A stretch of 64,000 bases of DNA, from positions 62,001 to 126,000 of the forward strand of contig NZ_JAHYSG010000019.1 of assembly GCF_022095675.1 (NCBI RefSeq), given 5' to 3'. Source of the stretch: Dactylosporangium sp. AC04546 (GTDB lineage: Bacteria > Actinomycetota > Actinomycetes > Mycobacteriales > Micromonosporaceae). Below the pieces are notes generated by a model. That model worked only from the letters and a program-made list of their open reading frames with translations, was not told the DNA's origin and ran no database searches. The translations under genes and the position numbers were made by a program. Of the stretch, positions 57,254 through 64,000 are shown in pieces (the first letter of the stretch is position 1; each line of letters starts with the position of its first letter).

Positions 57254-58560
57254 TCCGCACCTCCGGACGAAGCCACCAGCTTGAAAGCCTGTTCCAGGTC
57301 CCAGATCAGATCGTCCACCGACTCGGTGCCCACCGACAGGCGGACCGTGCCGGGGCCTACGCCCGCCGACTGGAGCTCGGCGTCGCTCAGCTGGCGGTGC
57401 GTGGTGCTTGCCGGGTGGATGATCAGGCTCTTCGCGTCGCCGACGTTCGCCAGGTGGGACCACAGGGAGACGCCGCGGATCAGGTTCTGGCCGCCCTCCC
57501 GGCCGCCGGCCACGTCGAAGGAGAACACCGCGCCCGCGCCGCGTGGGAGGTACTTCTCGACCAAGGCCTCATAACGACCAGGCAGGCCCGGATAGGTCAC
57601 GTTCGACGCCAGCGGGTGCGACGACAGGAACGACGCCACCGCGGCCGCGTTCGCCACGTGGCGCTCCATCCGCAGCGACAGCGTCTCCAGGCCCTGCAGG
57701 AACAGGAACGCGTTGAACGGCGAGAGTGCGCCGCCCAGGTCGCGCAGTGTCTCGGCGCGCAGCTTCATGAGGTAGCCGTACGTGCCGAACGTCTCGTGGA
57801 ACTGCAGGCCGTGGTACGCGGGGCTGGGGTCCGCGATCACCGGGTAGCGGCCGTTCGACCAGTTGAACGTGCCGGCCTCGACCACGACGCCGCCGATCGA
57901 TGTGCCGTGGCCGCCGATGAACTTCGTCGCCGAGTGGATGACGATGTCGGCGCCCCACTCGATCGGGCGGCAGAGGTACGGCGTGGCGAAGGTGTTGTCG
58001 ACGATCAGCGGGATGTCGTGCTCGTGCGCGACCGCCGCGACGGACGCGATGTCCAGGACGTTGCCGGCGGGGTTGCCGATCGTCTCGGCGAAGAAGGCCT
58101 TGGTCTCCGGCCGCACCGACGAACGCCACGCGGCGGGGTCGTCCGGGTCGACCCAGCTCAACGAGACGTTCATCTTGCGCAGCAGGTGCTTGAGCTGGTT
58201 GACCGTGCCGCCGTACAGCGCCGAGGAGGACACGACGTGGTCGCCCGGCTGGAGCAGCGTGAACAGCGCGGCGGCCTGGGCGGCGATGCCGCTGGCGAAG
58301 GCCACGCCGCCGGCGCCGCCCTCCAGGTTGGCCACGCGCTCCTCGAAGACCGCGACGGTCGGGTTCATGATGCGGGAGTACGTGTTGCCGTACTCCTGGA
58401 GGTTGAAGTACGCCGCCGCCGACTCCGGGTCCTCGAACACGTAGCTCGTCGTCTGGAAGATCGGCACGGCCCGGGCGCCCGTGTTCGGGTCGGGCCGCTG
58501 CCCGGCGTGCAACTGCCGGGTCTCGAACCCGAAGTCGCGAGGCTGATCCAGAGAAGTCAC
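57250..58560 (-). CDS. metY: O-acetylhomoserine aminocarboxypropyltransferase (sulfhydrylase)
   Basis: 436 residues, PLP-dependent Cys/Met-metabolism family. The PLP lysine is in S-A-T-K-F-I-G-G-H-G near residue 215; other family marks are I-F-Q-T-T-S-Y-V-F, Y-S-R-I-M-N-P-T and N-T-F-A-T-P-Y-L. The length (around 430) and the insert after the PLP region favour MetY over MetB/MetZ. It makes homocysteine from O-acetylhomoserine and sulfide. The GTG at 58560 overlaps the metX stop. Confidence 0.92.
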   Translation of the reverse strand: MTSLDQPRDFGFETRQLHAGQRPDPNTGARAVPIFQTTSYVFEDPESAAAYFNLQEYGNTYSRIMNPTVAVFEERVANLEGGAGGVAFASGIAAQAAALFTLLQPGDHVVSSSALYGGTVNQLKHLLRKMNVSLSWVDPDDPAAWRSSVRPETKAFFAETIGNPAGNVLDIASVAAVAHEHDIPLIVDNTFATPYLCRPIEWGADIVIHSATKFIGGHGTSIGGVVVEAGTFNWSNGRYPVIADPSPAYHGLQFHETFGTYGYLMKLRAETLRDLGGALSPFNAFLFLQGLETLSLRMERHVANAAAVASFLSSHPLASNVTYPGLPGRYEALVEKYLPRGAGAVFSFDVAGGREGGQNLIRGVSLWSHLANVGDAKSLIIHPASTTHRQLSDAELQSAGVGPGTVRLSVGTESVDDLIWDLEQAFKLVASSGGAE

Positions 58561-59744
58561 GAAGCCCCCAAGAGGAAACGGCGGATGATCGGCGTCTGCC
58601 GCGCCTCTTCCAGCAGGAAGCAGTCGTGGCCGTACGGCGCGTCGATCACGTGGAACTCGACCGGCTTGCCCAGCCCCTCCAGCACCGCGGAGATCTCCTG
58701 CGAGGCGGCCGGCGGATAGAGCCAGTCGGAGCTGAAGGCGATCAGCAGCGTCCGCGCCGTGACCCCCTCGAAGGCGCGGTGCAACGACCCGAACGAGCGG
58801 GCCAGGTCGAAGTACGTCAGCGCGCGCGAGGTGTAGAGGTACGTGTTGGCGTCGAAGCGCTTGACGAACGAGGCGGCCTGGTGGCGCAGGTAGCTCTCGA
58901 CCTGGTACTCCGGCTCGGTGATCGTGTACCGGATGTCGTCGGCGAACTGCAGCCGCCGGCCGAACCGGTCGTGCATCGCCGGCGCCGACAGGTACGTGAC
59001 GTGGCCCACCATCCGGGCCACGCCCATGCCGGCGTCGGGCGTGCGGCCCGTGCCGTGGTAGTGGCCGCCCTGCCAGTCGGGGTCGCGCATGATCGCGTCC
59101 CGGGCGATCGAGTTCCAGGCCACGCCCTGCGGGTGCAGCGCGTGGGTGCTGGCGATCACCACGATGGCGTCGACCTGGTCGGGGTACGACACCGCCCATT
59201 GGAGCGCCTGCATGCCCCCGAGGGAGCCGCCCGCGACGGCCGCGAGCCGCTCGATGCCGAGCTCGTCGAGGAACGCGCGCTCGGTGCGCACCATGTCGGC
59301 CACGGTGACGACCGGGAAGTCCGAGCCGTAGGGACGGCCGGTCGCCGGGTCGGTCGAGGACGGTCCGGTCGTACCACGGCAGCCGCCGAGCAGGTTCGTG
59401 GACACCACGTAGTAGCGGTCGGTGTCGAACGCCTTACCCGGGCCGATCATGCCGTCCCACCAGCCGAGGCCCTTGCCCGCGGTACCGTCGCGATCCTCGG
59501 CGCCGAAGCCGTCGCGGGTGCTCTCGCCCGGCGTCGCCGCGACCCCGGCGGCGTGCGCGTCGCCGCTGAGGGCATGACAGACCAGGATCACGTTGTCCCG
59601 TTCGGGCGACAGCGTGCCGTATGTCTCGTAGGCGATCCGGACCTGATGCAGCTCTCGCCCGCAGTCCAGACGGACCGGTTTCGGCAGGTCAAGGAACTGC
59701 GTTTCGACCCGTCCGACCGATCCCGCTTCCATGCGGGCGATCAT
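58557..59744 (-). CDS. metX: Homoserine O-acetyltransferase
   Basis: 395 residues, alpha/beta-hydrolase fold. Nucleophile Ser in A-G-G-S-L-G-G-M-Q (about residue 168), catalytic Asp in A-F-S-S-D-W-L-Y-P-P and His in Y-G-H-D-C-F-L near the end; N-L-L-G-G-C-R-G-T-T-G-P is the MetX family loop. It acetylates homoserine with acetyl-CoA, supplying MetY. The ATG at 59744 or at 59732 may be the start. First gene of a three-gene overlapping operon, divergent from OsmC. Confidence 0.92.
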   Translation of the reverse strand: MIARMEAGSVGRVETQFLDLPKPVRLDCGRELHQVRIAYETYGTLSPERDNVILVCHALSGDAHAAGVAATPGESTRDGFGAEDRDGTAGKGLGWWDGMIGPGKAFDTDRYYVVSTNLLGGCRGTTGPSSTDPATGRPYGSDFPVVTVADMVRTERAFLDELGIERLAAVAGGSLGGMQALQWAVSYPDQVDAIVVIASTHALHPQGVAWNSIARDAIMRDPDWQGGHYHGTGRTPDAGMGVARMVGHVTYLSAPAMHDRFGRRLQFADDIRYTITEPEYQVESYLRHQAASFVKRFDANTYLYTSRALTYFDLARSFGSLHRAFEGVTARTLLIAFSSDWLYPPAASQEISAVLEGLGKPVEFHVIDAPYGHDCFLLEEARQTPIIRRFLLGAS

Positions 59745-59810
59745 AGCCTGGGGCCCGACGGCCGGTGTACTGTCAACCAACCCGATCGGAAATATGGGAG
59801 GTACATCATC

Positions 59811-60359
59811 ATGACAACCGTCGAGAACGGGGTCAACGTCCAGGCGCTGCTGGAGGCGCGCACGGCGCTCCAGGGCGCTCCCGAGGCCGCTCAGTTCACC
59901 TGGCGGGCCTCGTCCAAGTGGCAGAACGGGGTGCACAGCACCACCCGGATCCAGAAGTACTACGGACTCGGCCAGGAGCAGAGCCACAAGAGCGAGTCGG
60001 TGTTCGAGGCCGACCACCCCGAGGTGTTCGCGGCCGAGGACAACGGCGTGACCCCGATCGAGTACCTCCTCGTCGGGCTGGCCGCCTGCCTGACGGCGGG
60101 CGTGGCGTCGGTCGCCCAGAACCGGGGCATCCAGCTGCGCTCGGTCGAGGCGTCCGTCGAGGGCCAGCACGACATCCGCGGCATCCTCGGCGCCGACAGT
60201 GACGTCCGCAACGGCTTCAACGACATCAAGGTGACCTTCAACATCGACGCCGACGCGACGAAGCAGGAGATCGAGGCGCTCGTCGCCCAGTCGCAGAAGC
60301 GCTCGGCCGTCTTCGACGCGCTCACCAACCCGACCGACGTCACCGTCGAAGTCGCGTAA
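59811..60359 (+). CDS. OsmC-family peroxide-stress protein
   Basis: 182 residues with the OsmC/Ohr fold. The long N-terminal extension, E-D-N-G-V-T-P-I-E-Y-L-L-V-G-L-A-A-C-L-T-A-G (Cys near residue 104, the first of the redox pair) and V-E-A-S-V-E-G-Q are visible. The second cysteine typical of Ohr is not evident, so it belongs to the broader OsmC-like group, possibly thiol or sulfane-sulfur related. It is divergent from the methionine operon. GGGAGG precedes the ATG. Confidence 0.8.
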   Translation: MTTVENGVNVQALLEARTALQGAPEAAQFTWRASSKWQNGVHSTTRIQKYYGLGQEQSHKSESVFEADHPEVFAAEDNGVTPIEYLLVGLAACLTAGVASVAQNRGIQLRSVEASVEGQHDIRGILGADSDVRNGFNDIKVTFNIDADATKQEIEALVAQSQKRSAVFDALTNPTDVTVEVA

Positions 60360-60412
60360 GGGCCCGGGTCCAGAACGCATAGGCCCGACCAAACAGCTAA
60401 AGAGGTCCCGTC

Positions 60413-61633
60413 ATCGAAGCCGTCACCACTGTCGTCATCGGCGCCGGCCACGCCGGTCTCGCCGCCAGCCGGTTCCTCGCCGACCGGTCGATCGACCACG
60501 TCGTGCTGGAGCGCGGCGAGGTGGCCAACTCGTGGCGGCGCGAGCGCTGGGACTCCCTGCGGCTGCTGACGCCCAACTGGCAGAGCGGCCTGCCCGGGCT
60601 GCCGTACGACGGGCCGGACCCGGACGGGTACCTGACGATGGGCGAGGTGGTCGACCTCATCGAGCGCTTCGCCGCCGTCACCCGCGCGCCCGTCCGGACC
60701 GGCACGGTGGTCACGTCGGTCCGCCGCACCGACGCGGGCTACCGCGTGACGACCGACCAGGGCGAGCTGACCTGCCGGACCGTGGTCATCGCGAGCGGGG
60801 CCTGCAACCGCCCGACGGTGCCGCCGTTCGCGAGCGCCGTGCCGCCCGAGGTCGAGCAGCTCACCCCGTTCGACTACCGCGGGCCCGCCAAGCTCGCCGA
60901 GGGCGGGGTGCTCGTGGTCGGCGCGTCGGCGACGGGCGTGCAGCTCGCCGCCGAGCTGCAGCGGTCGGGCCGCCCGGTGACGCTTTCGGTCGGCGAGCAT
61001 ACGCGGCTTCCCCGCCTGTACCGTGGGCACGACGTGCTCTGGTGGATGGACGCCTCGGGTGTGTGGAGCCAGCGGTACGACGAGATCGACGACCTGACGC
61101 GGGCCCGGCGGCTCCCGTCACCGCAGCTCGTCGGCGCCCCCGACCGCGCGACCCTCGACCTCAACGCGCTGACCGAGCTGGGCGTGACGCTCGTCGGCCG
61201 CTGGGCCGCGGTGCGCGACGGCAGGGCGCTGTTCTCCGGCGGCCTGCGCAACGTGTTCTCGCTCGCCGACCTGAAGCTGGACCGCCTGCTGGACACGTTC
61301 GACGAGTGGGTGGGCGACGGCACAGGCGAGCGTTTCGAGCCGACCCGCGTCCCGGCGTCGAGCCGGCTGCAGCTCGACCTGCGCAGCGGCGAGGTCCGCA
61401 CGATCGTGTGGGCGACCGGCTTCCGCCCGTCGTACGACTGGCTCGACGTGCCGGTCGTCGACGCGAAGGGCCGCCTGGAGCACGACGGCGGCGTGGTCGC
61501 CAGCCCCGGGATGTACGCGCTGGGCCTGCCGGTGCTGCGCCGCCGCAAGTCGACGTTCATCCACGGCATCGAGGACGACGCCCGCGAGGTGATCGACCAC
61601 CTCGCCGCCCACCTGGCCGCCGATCTGGCCTAA
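60413..61633 (+). CDS. Flavin-containing oxidoreductase with non-canonical start
   Basis: 406 residues if started at ATC 60413. The N-terminus V-V-I-G-A-G-H-A-G-L-A-A-S is an FAD-binding loop, N-S-W-R-R-E-R-W-D-S-L-R-L matches flavin monooxygenase (CzcO-like) proteins, and V-L-V-V-G-A-S-A-T-G-V-Q is the NADPH loop. The frame has an in-frame TAA at 60398 and no ATG, GTG or TTG before the FAD loop. Only an ATC lies 6 bp after GAGGT. The first standard codon (GTG 60503) would delete the FAD site. Confidence 0.8.
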   Translation: MEAVTTVVIGAGHAGLAASRFLADRSIDHVVLERGEVANSWRRERWDSLRLLTPNWQSGLPGLPYDGPDPDGYLTMGEVVDLIERFAAVTRAPVRTGTVVTSVRRTDAGYRVTTDQGELTCRTVVIASGACNRPTVPPFASAVPPEVEQLTPFDYRGPAKLAEGGVLVVGASATGVQLAAELQRSGRPVTLSVGEHTRLPRLYRGHDVLWWMDASGVWSQRYDEIDDLTRARRLPSPQLVGAPDRATLDLNALTELGVTLVGRWAAVRDGRALFSGGLRNVFSLADLKLDRLLDTFDEWVGDGTGERFEPTRVPASSRLQLDLRSGEVRTIVWATGFRPSYDWLDVPVVDAKGRLEHDGGVVASPGMYALGLPVLRRRKSTFIHGIEDDAREVIDHLAAHLAADLA

Positions 61634-61797
61634 GCCTGGACCTTCTGCGGCCGGGCGGTCATCTCGACCAGGGCGTGGCGGGCCACGAACGGCGGCTCGC
61701 CGAAGCGGTGGTACGCGACCCGCCCGGCCCGGCCCAGCCACGACGGCTCGCGGCGGGCGGCGCAGATGGGGCACCACCAGCGGGGAGACTCGGTCAT
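61630..61797 (-). CDS. 55-residue zinc-knuckle protein
   Basis: A short gene starting at the ATG at 61797, with W-W-C-P-I-C-A-A-R-R-E-P near the N-terminus (CxxC) and a basic remainder (Y-H-R-F-G-E-P-P-F). Its stop overlaps that of the flavoprotein on the other strand by 3 bp. Coding character is good and the single CxxC suggests metal binding or dimerisation through a shared zinc. Family unknown. Confidence 0.5.
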   Translation of the reverse strand: MTESPRWWCPICAARREPSWLGRAGRVAYHRFGEPPFVARHALVEMTARPQKVQA

Positions 61798-61853
61798 AGC
61801 CGAACGGTAGGACCCACGCGCACGTCGATCACGCGAAGCACTTCCGCTCGGTT

Positions 61854-61869
61854 CTCTACCTATATAGAG
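61854..61869. promoter_or_regulatory. PadR promoter/operator
   Basis: CTCTA-CCTATA-TAGAG is a perfect 5-bp dyad. It contains TATAGA 8 bp before the GTG of the PadR gene, so a dimer bound here would block a leaderless promoter. Probably the autoregulatory PadR site. Confidence 0.5.
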
Positions 61870-61876
61870 TTATCGC

Positions 61877-62191
61877 GTGACCCGGAACCGGCGGCCGTCG
61901 CCGCAGACCGTCGCGGTGCTCGCCGCGCTCGCCGCGGAGCCGTCCGCGTGGCGGTACGGCTACGAGCTGGGCCAGGAGGTCGGCCTCAAGGCCGGCTCGC
62001 TCTACCCGATCCTCATGCGCCTGTGCGACCGCGGGCTGCTCGACGCCGCCTGGGAGACCGATCCGCCGCCGGGAAGACCGCCCCGGCACCTGTACCGGCT
62101 GACCGACAGCGGCCGGCAGCACGCCGAGGAGACCGCGCTCGCCCCCGAGCCGCCCCGCCCCGCCCCGCTGCGCCCACGGAGCGCCTGGTGA
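61877..62191 (+). CDS. PadR-family transcriptional regulator
   Basis: 104 residues. The winged helix (T-V-A-V-L-A-A-L-A, Y-G-Y-E-L-G-Q-E-V-G-L-K-A-G-S-L-Y-P-I-L-M-R-L, G-R-P-P-R-H-L-Y-R-L-T) is canonical PadR. The GTG start lies directly after a -10-like TATAGA, so it is probably leaderless. Its stop overlaps the start of the following membrane-protein gene (GTGA); this PadR/membrane-protein pairing is common in actinobacteria. Confidence 0.88.
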   Translation: MTRNRRPSPQTVAVLAALAAEPSAWRYGYELGQEVGLKAGSLYPILMRLCDRGLLDAAWETDPPPGRPPRHLYRLTDSGRQHAEETALAPEPPRPAPLRPRSAW

Positions 62192-63114
62192 ACCGGGACG
62201 CACCCGCGTGGGCGCTCACCGCCGCGACCCGGCTCCTGCCGGCGACCCGGCGCGACTGGGGCGCGGCGATGTCGGCCGAGCTGGCCGGGGTCGAGGGCCG
62301 GCCGGACCGCCGGCGGTTCGCCGCCGGCTGCGTGGCCGCGATCGTCACGCGGCCCGCGGTGCTGCTCCGGGCCGGGTACCTGCTGGCCCCGGTCGCCGTG
62401 GTGGCGTACGTCGTGCGGTGGAGCGCGACGATCGGCGAGCCGCCGCGGCGATGGGGCGTGGTCGCGTTGGTCGCCGTGCTGGCGCTCGTCATGGAGCTCG
62501 GCGTGGTCGGCCCGCTGGGCCCGGTGGGCGGCGGCCGAGCCGCGCGGCTCGTGCGCGTCACCGGCTACGCCCTGGTCGGCGTGCTCGCCGTCGAGGCCGT
62601 GCTGTTCCTGGCCGGCCGCACGGGCCCCGACCTGGCGGGCGTGCCCGTCTTCGGCGTCATGTTCGCCGGCTACCTGGCCGCCGGGCAGGCCCTGACGGCA
62701 CACCGCTCGACCGCCACGCCCCGCGCCCTGCTCACGGGCGCTGCGGCCGGCACCGCCGCCGCGGCCGCGTGGACCGCCGCCGCGCTGCTGGCGCCACCGA
62801 TCCCGCCCGGCCCCTGGCTGGCGATCCTGCTGATCGCCGCAGGCATGGCCGCCGCCGGCCGGATCGGCGGACGGGCGGCCGCACTGGGCGCCGGCACCAC
62901 GGCGGCGCTGCTGATCCTCAACCTGGTGACCGCGGCGTCGGTCCTCGCCCCGGCCTGGCTCATCCCCCACCTGGCCCCGCCGGCGCTCGCCCCGGCCACG
63001 CAGCTCGCCGAGAGCCGCATCGAACTGCCGGACCCGTACCTGTGGCTGCTCCTGCTCGGCTGGTTCGTCGCCCTCGCACAATGGGTGGCGGCCACCCCGC
63101 GCCGCGCACGGTGA
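62188..63114 (+). CDS. Membrane protein co-transcribed with PadR
   Basis: 308 residues. A cytosolic N-terminal segment (A-T-R-L-L-P-A-T-R-R-D-W-G-A-A-M-S-A-E-L) resembles the permease-prefix domain seen behind PadR genes. It is followed by about eight predicted membrane helices rich in Ala/Leu/Val. No transport signature is visible. Likely repressed by the PadR protein until an inducer binds. Confidence 0.75.
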   Translation: MNRDAPAWALTAATRLLPATRRDWGAAMSAELAGVEGRPDRRRFAAGCVAAIVTRPAVLLRAGYLLAPVAVVAYVVRWSATIGEPPRRWGVVALVAVLALVMELGVVGPLGPVGGGRAARLVRVTGYALVGVLAVEAVLFLAGRTGPDLAGVPVFGVMFAGYLAAGQALTAHRSTATPRALLTGAAAGTAAAAAWTAAALLAPPIPPGPWLAILLIAAGMAAAGRIGGRAAALGAGTTAALLILNLVTAASVLAPAWLIPHLAPPALAPATQLAESRIELPDPYLWLLLLGWFVALAQWVAATPRRAR

Positions 63115-63120
63115 CCGCCC

Positions 63121-64000
63121 CTATTCGAGGGAACGCAGCGGCGGCGGGATCGGCCCGGTCGTGTGCCGCACCTCACGGACCACCGAGTGGACGAGGCCGT
63201 CGACCCGGTCCGGCGTGAGGTGCACGACCTGGTCGGCGTGGACCTCCTCGCCCAGCATGAGCGCGGCCGGGATGGCGTCGCCGGGGGCGACCAGGACCAC
63301 CGGCACCGCGCCCACCTCCAGCAGCTCGGACACGGTGGCGATCTCGTGCGGGTGCGGCGGGGTGTCGGCGCTGAGCGCCAGGATCGTGTGGGCGGGCAGC
63401 CGCATGCGCAGGCAGGTGATCAGCTGGCCGGCGCCGGACGGCGGGTCCGGTTCGAAGACGACGACGAGCTCGTGCCGGGTCGCCAGCGCCGCCAGGGCCG
63501 AGATGACGTCGCCGAACTGGGAGCGGGTCTGCCGGCCCGACAGTGACACGACGGTCAGGGCGGCGTCGGGCGGGGCGGGCGTGGGCACCGGGAAGTGCAT
63601 CGCGGCGCTGAGCCAGCGCCGGCTGGCGTGCAGCTTGCCGGCGCTGGCGACCGCGCCGCCGGCGAGCAGCATGAGGGCGATGGTGTACGAGCGGTCGATG
63701 CCGTACACGCCGATCACGAGCAGCGCCGGGAGCATGGCGATAGCGGTGCCCATGGCGCTGACCGCGCCGTAGGTGGCGCCCGCGTGGCGGGCCGGTGCCG
63801 CCCGGCCGATGAGGGAGCATGCGGTACCCCAGGCGACCCCGATGCCGACCGCCACCCCGGCGAGGGCGGGCGCGGCGACGCCGGCCAGCGGCGGGTGGAA
63901 CGCGAGCAGCAACAGCAGCGGCGCGACGGCGGCCCAACAGCCGCGCAGCACGGCCATCGGGTCGTGACGCCGGGTCAGCCAGCCGCTGAGCGCGGCCGCG
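63121..64000 (-). CDS. MFS-like transporter fused to a cytosolic alpha/beta domain (5' end outside window)
   Basis: The frame is open to the right edge, so only the C-terminal 292 residues are seen. The first about 150 hold several membrane helices (W-A-A-V-A-P-L-L-L-L-L-A-F, A-L-L-V-I-G-V-Y-G-I) and a G-A-T-Y-G-A-V-S-A-M-G loop, as in the second half of an MFS carrier. The last 140 form a soluble alternating alpha/beta domain (A-A-L-T-V-V-S-L-S-G, H-E-L-V-V-V-F-E-P, V-P-V-V-L-V-A-P-G) of unknown type, resembling a nucleotide- or ligand-binding module. Confidence 0.65.
   Translation of the reverse strand, partial: AAALSGWLTRRHDPMAVLRGCWAAVAPLLLLLAFHPPLAGVAAPALAGVAVGIGVAWGTACSLIGRAAPARHAGATYGAVSAMGTAIAMLPALLVIGVYGIDRSYTIALMLLAGGAVASAGKLHASRRWLSAAMHFPVPTPAPPDAALTVVSLSGRQTRSQFGDVISALAALATRHELVVVFEPDPPSGAGQLITCLRMRLPAHTILALSADTPPHPHEIATVSELLEVGAVPVVLVAPGDAIPAALMLGEEVHADQVVHLTPDRVDGLVHSVVREVRHTTGPIPPPLRSLE

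Noticed and set aside
60532..63114. 860-residue plus-strand ORF joining the flavoprotein region to the PadR-linked membrane protein
   Set aside because: Its first two thirds are a shadow of the flavoprotein; only the part from 62188 is real.
1..64000. CRISPR arrays, rRNA genes, intact transposases, prophage structural genes
   Set aside because: No regularly spaced direct repeats, no rRNA sequence and no transposase or phage protein families were recognised.

Overview
The window is a 64 kb piece of a high-GC actinobacterial chromosome. Pointers are the GC-rich third codon positions, frequent GTG/TTG starts, many apparently leaderless genes, an actinobacterial-style c-di-AMP riboswitch in front of an NlpC/P60 gene, a DtxR/IdeR-type iron box, a GH76 enzyme and a chitin-binding secreted enzyme. 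The gene mix (HTH regulators paired with SDRs, DUF6010, DUF3817, FHA/Ser-Thr kinase clusters, AHSA1/ArsR pairs) fits a soil actinomycete, probably Micromonosporaceae. That placement is an inference; there is no rRNA and no intact tRNA in the window.

Layout. 1-11.1 kb: end of a secreted chitin-binding enzyme, a degenerate STAS protein, small enzymes and membrane proteins, a DJ-1/AraC regulator, an SDR/XRE divergent pair, a riboswitch-controlled peptidoglycan hydrolase, a drug-efflux MFS and a ribosome-hibernation-like protein. 11.2-21.9 kb: a SUKH-type protein, SDRs with TetR regulators and very clear palindromic operators, a lipid kinase, an M50-type membrane protease, a secreted GH76 mannanase, a decayed ECF sigma gene and an AraC/glyoxalase pair. 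22.0-29.4 kb: nutrient uptake, with a sulfonate/nitrate-type ABC operon, a methionine aminopeptidase under twin palindromes, and a four-gene siderophore-uptake operon behind an iron box.

31.5-39.1 kb holds the most coherent unusual locus: six co-directional genes, four of whose junctions overlap or are nearly contiguous. They encode an FAD-type oxidoreductase, a small membrane protein, a zinc-ribbon/FHA protein, a soluble Ser/Thr kinase, a Kef-type cation/proton antiporter and a receptor-type Ser/Thr kinase with an extracellular cysteine-containing domain. I read this as a phospho-signalling unit controlling ion (K+/H+) and perhaps redox state at the membrane. A strong hairpin closes it.

39.1-44.3 kb: stress/metabolic genes (DUF1269, CGNR/RidA pair with twin operators, PfkB kinase, SDR/XRE pair, cupin) ending in a decayed arsenic operon. 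About 44.5-54.5 kb looks like an accessory island. It starts beside a tRNA-3'-half-like sequence and carries solenoid (TPR-like, HEAT-like) and propeller-like proteins, a MazF-type toxin without an adjacent antitoxin, many frameshifted or truncated genes and a repeated ACGTGATCA-containing intergenic motif. 54.6-64 kb returns to core-like content: a type-B carboxylesterase, a metX-metY-CoA-binding operon, OsmC, a flavoprotein that lacks a canonical start codon, a tiny zinc-knuckle gene, a PadR/membrane-protein operon, and an MFS fused to a cytosolic domain running off the right end.
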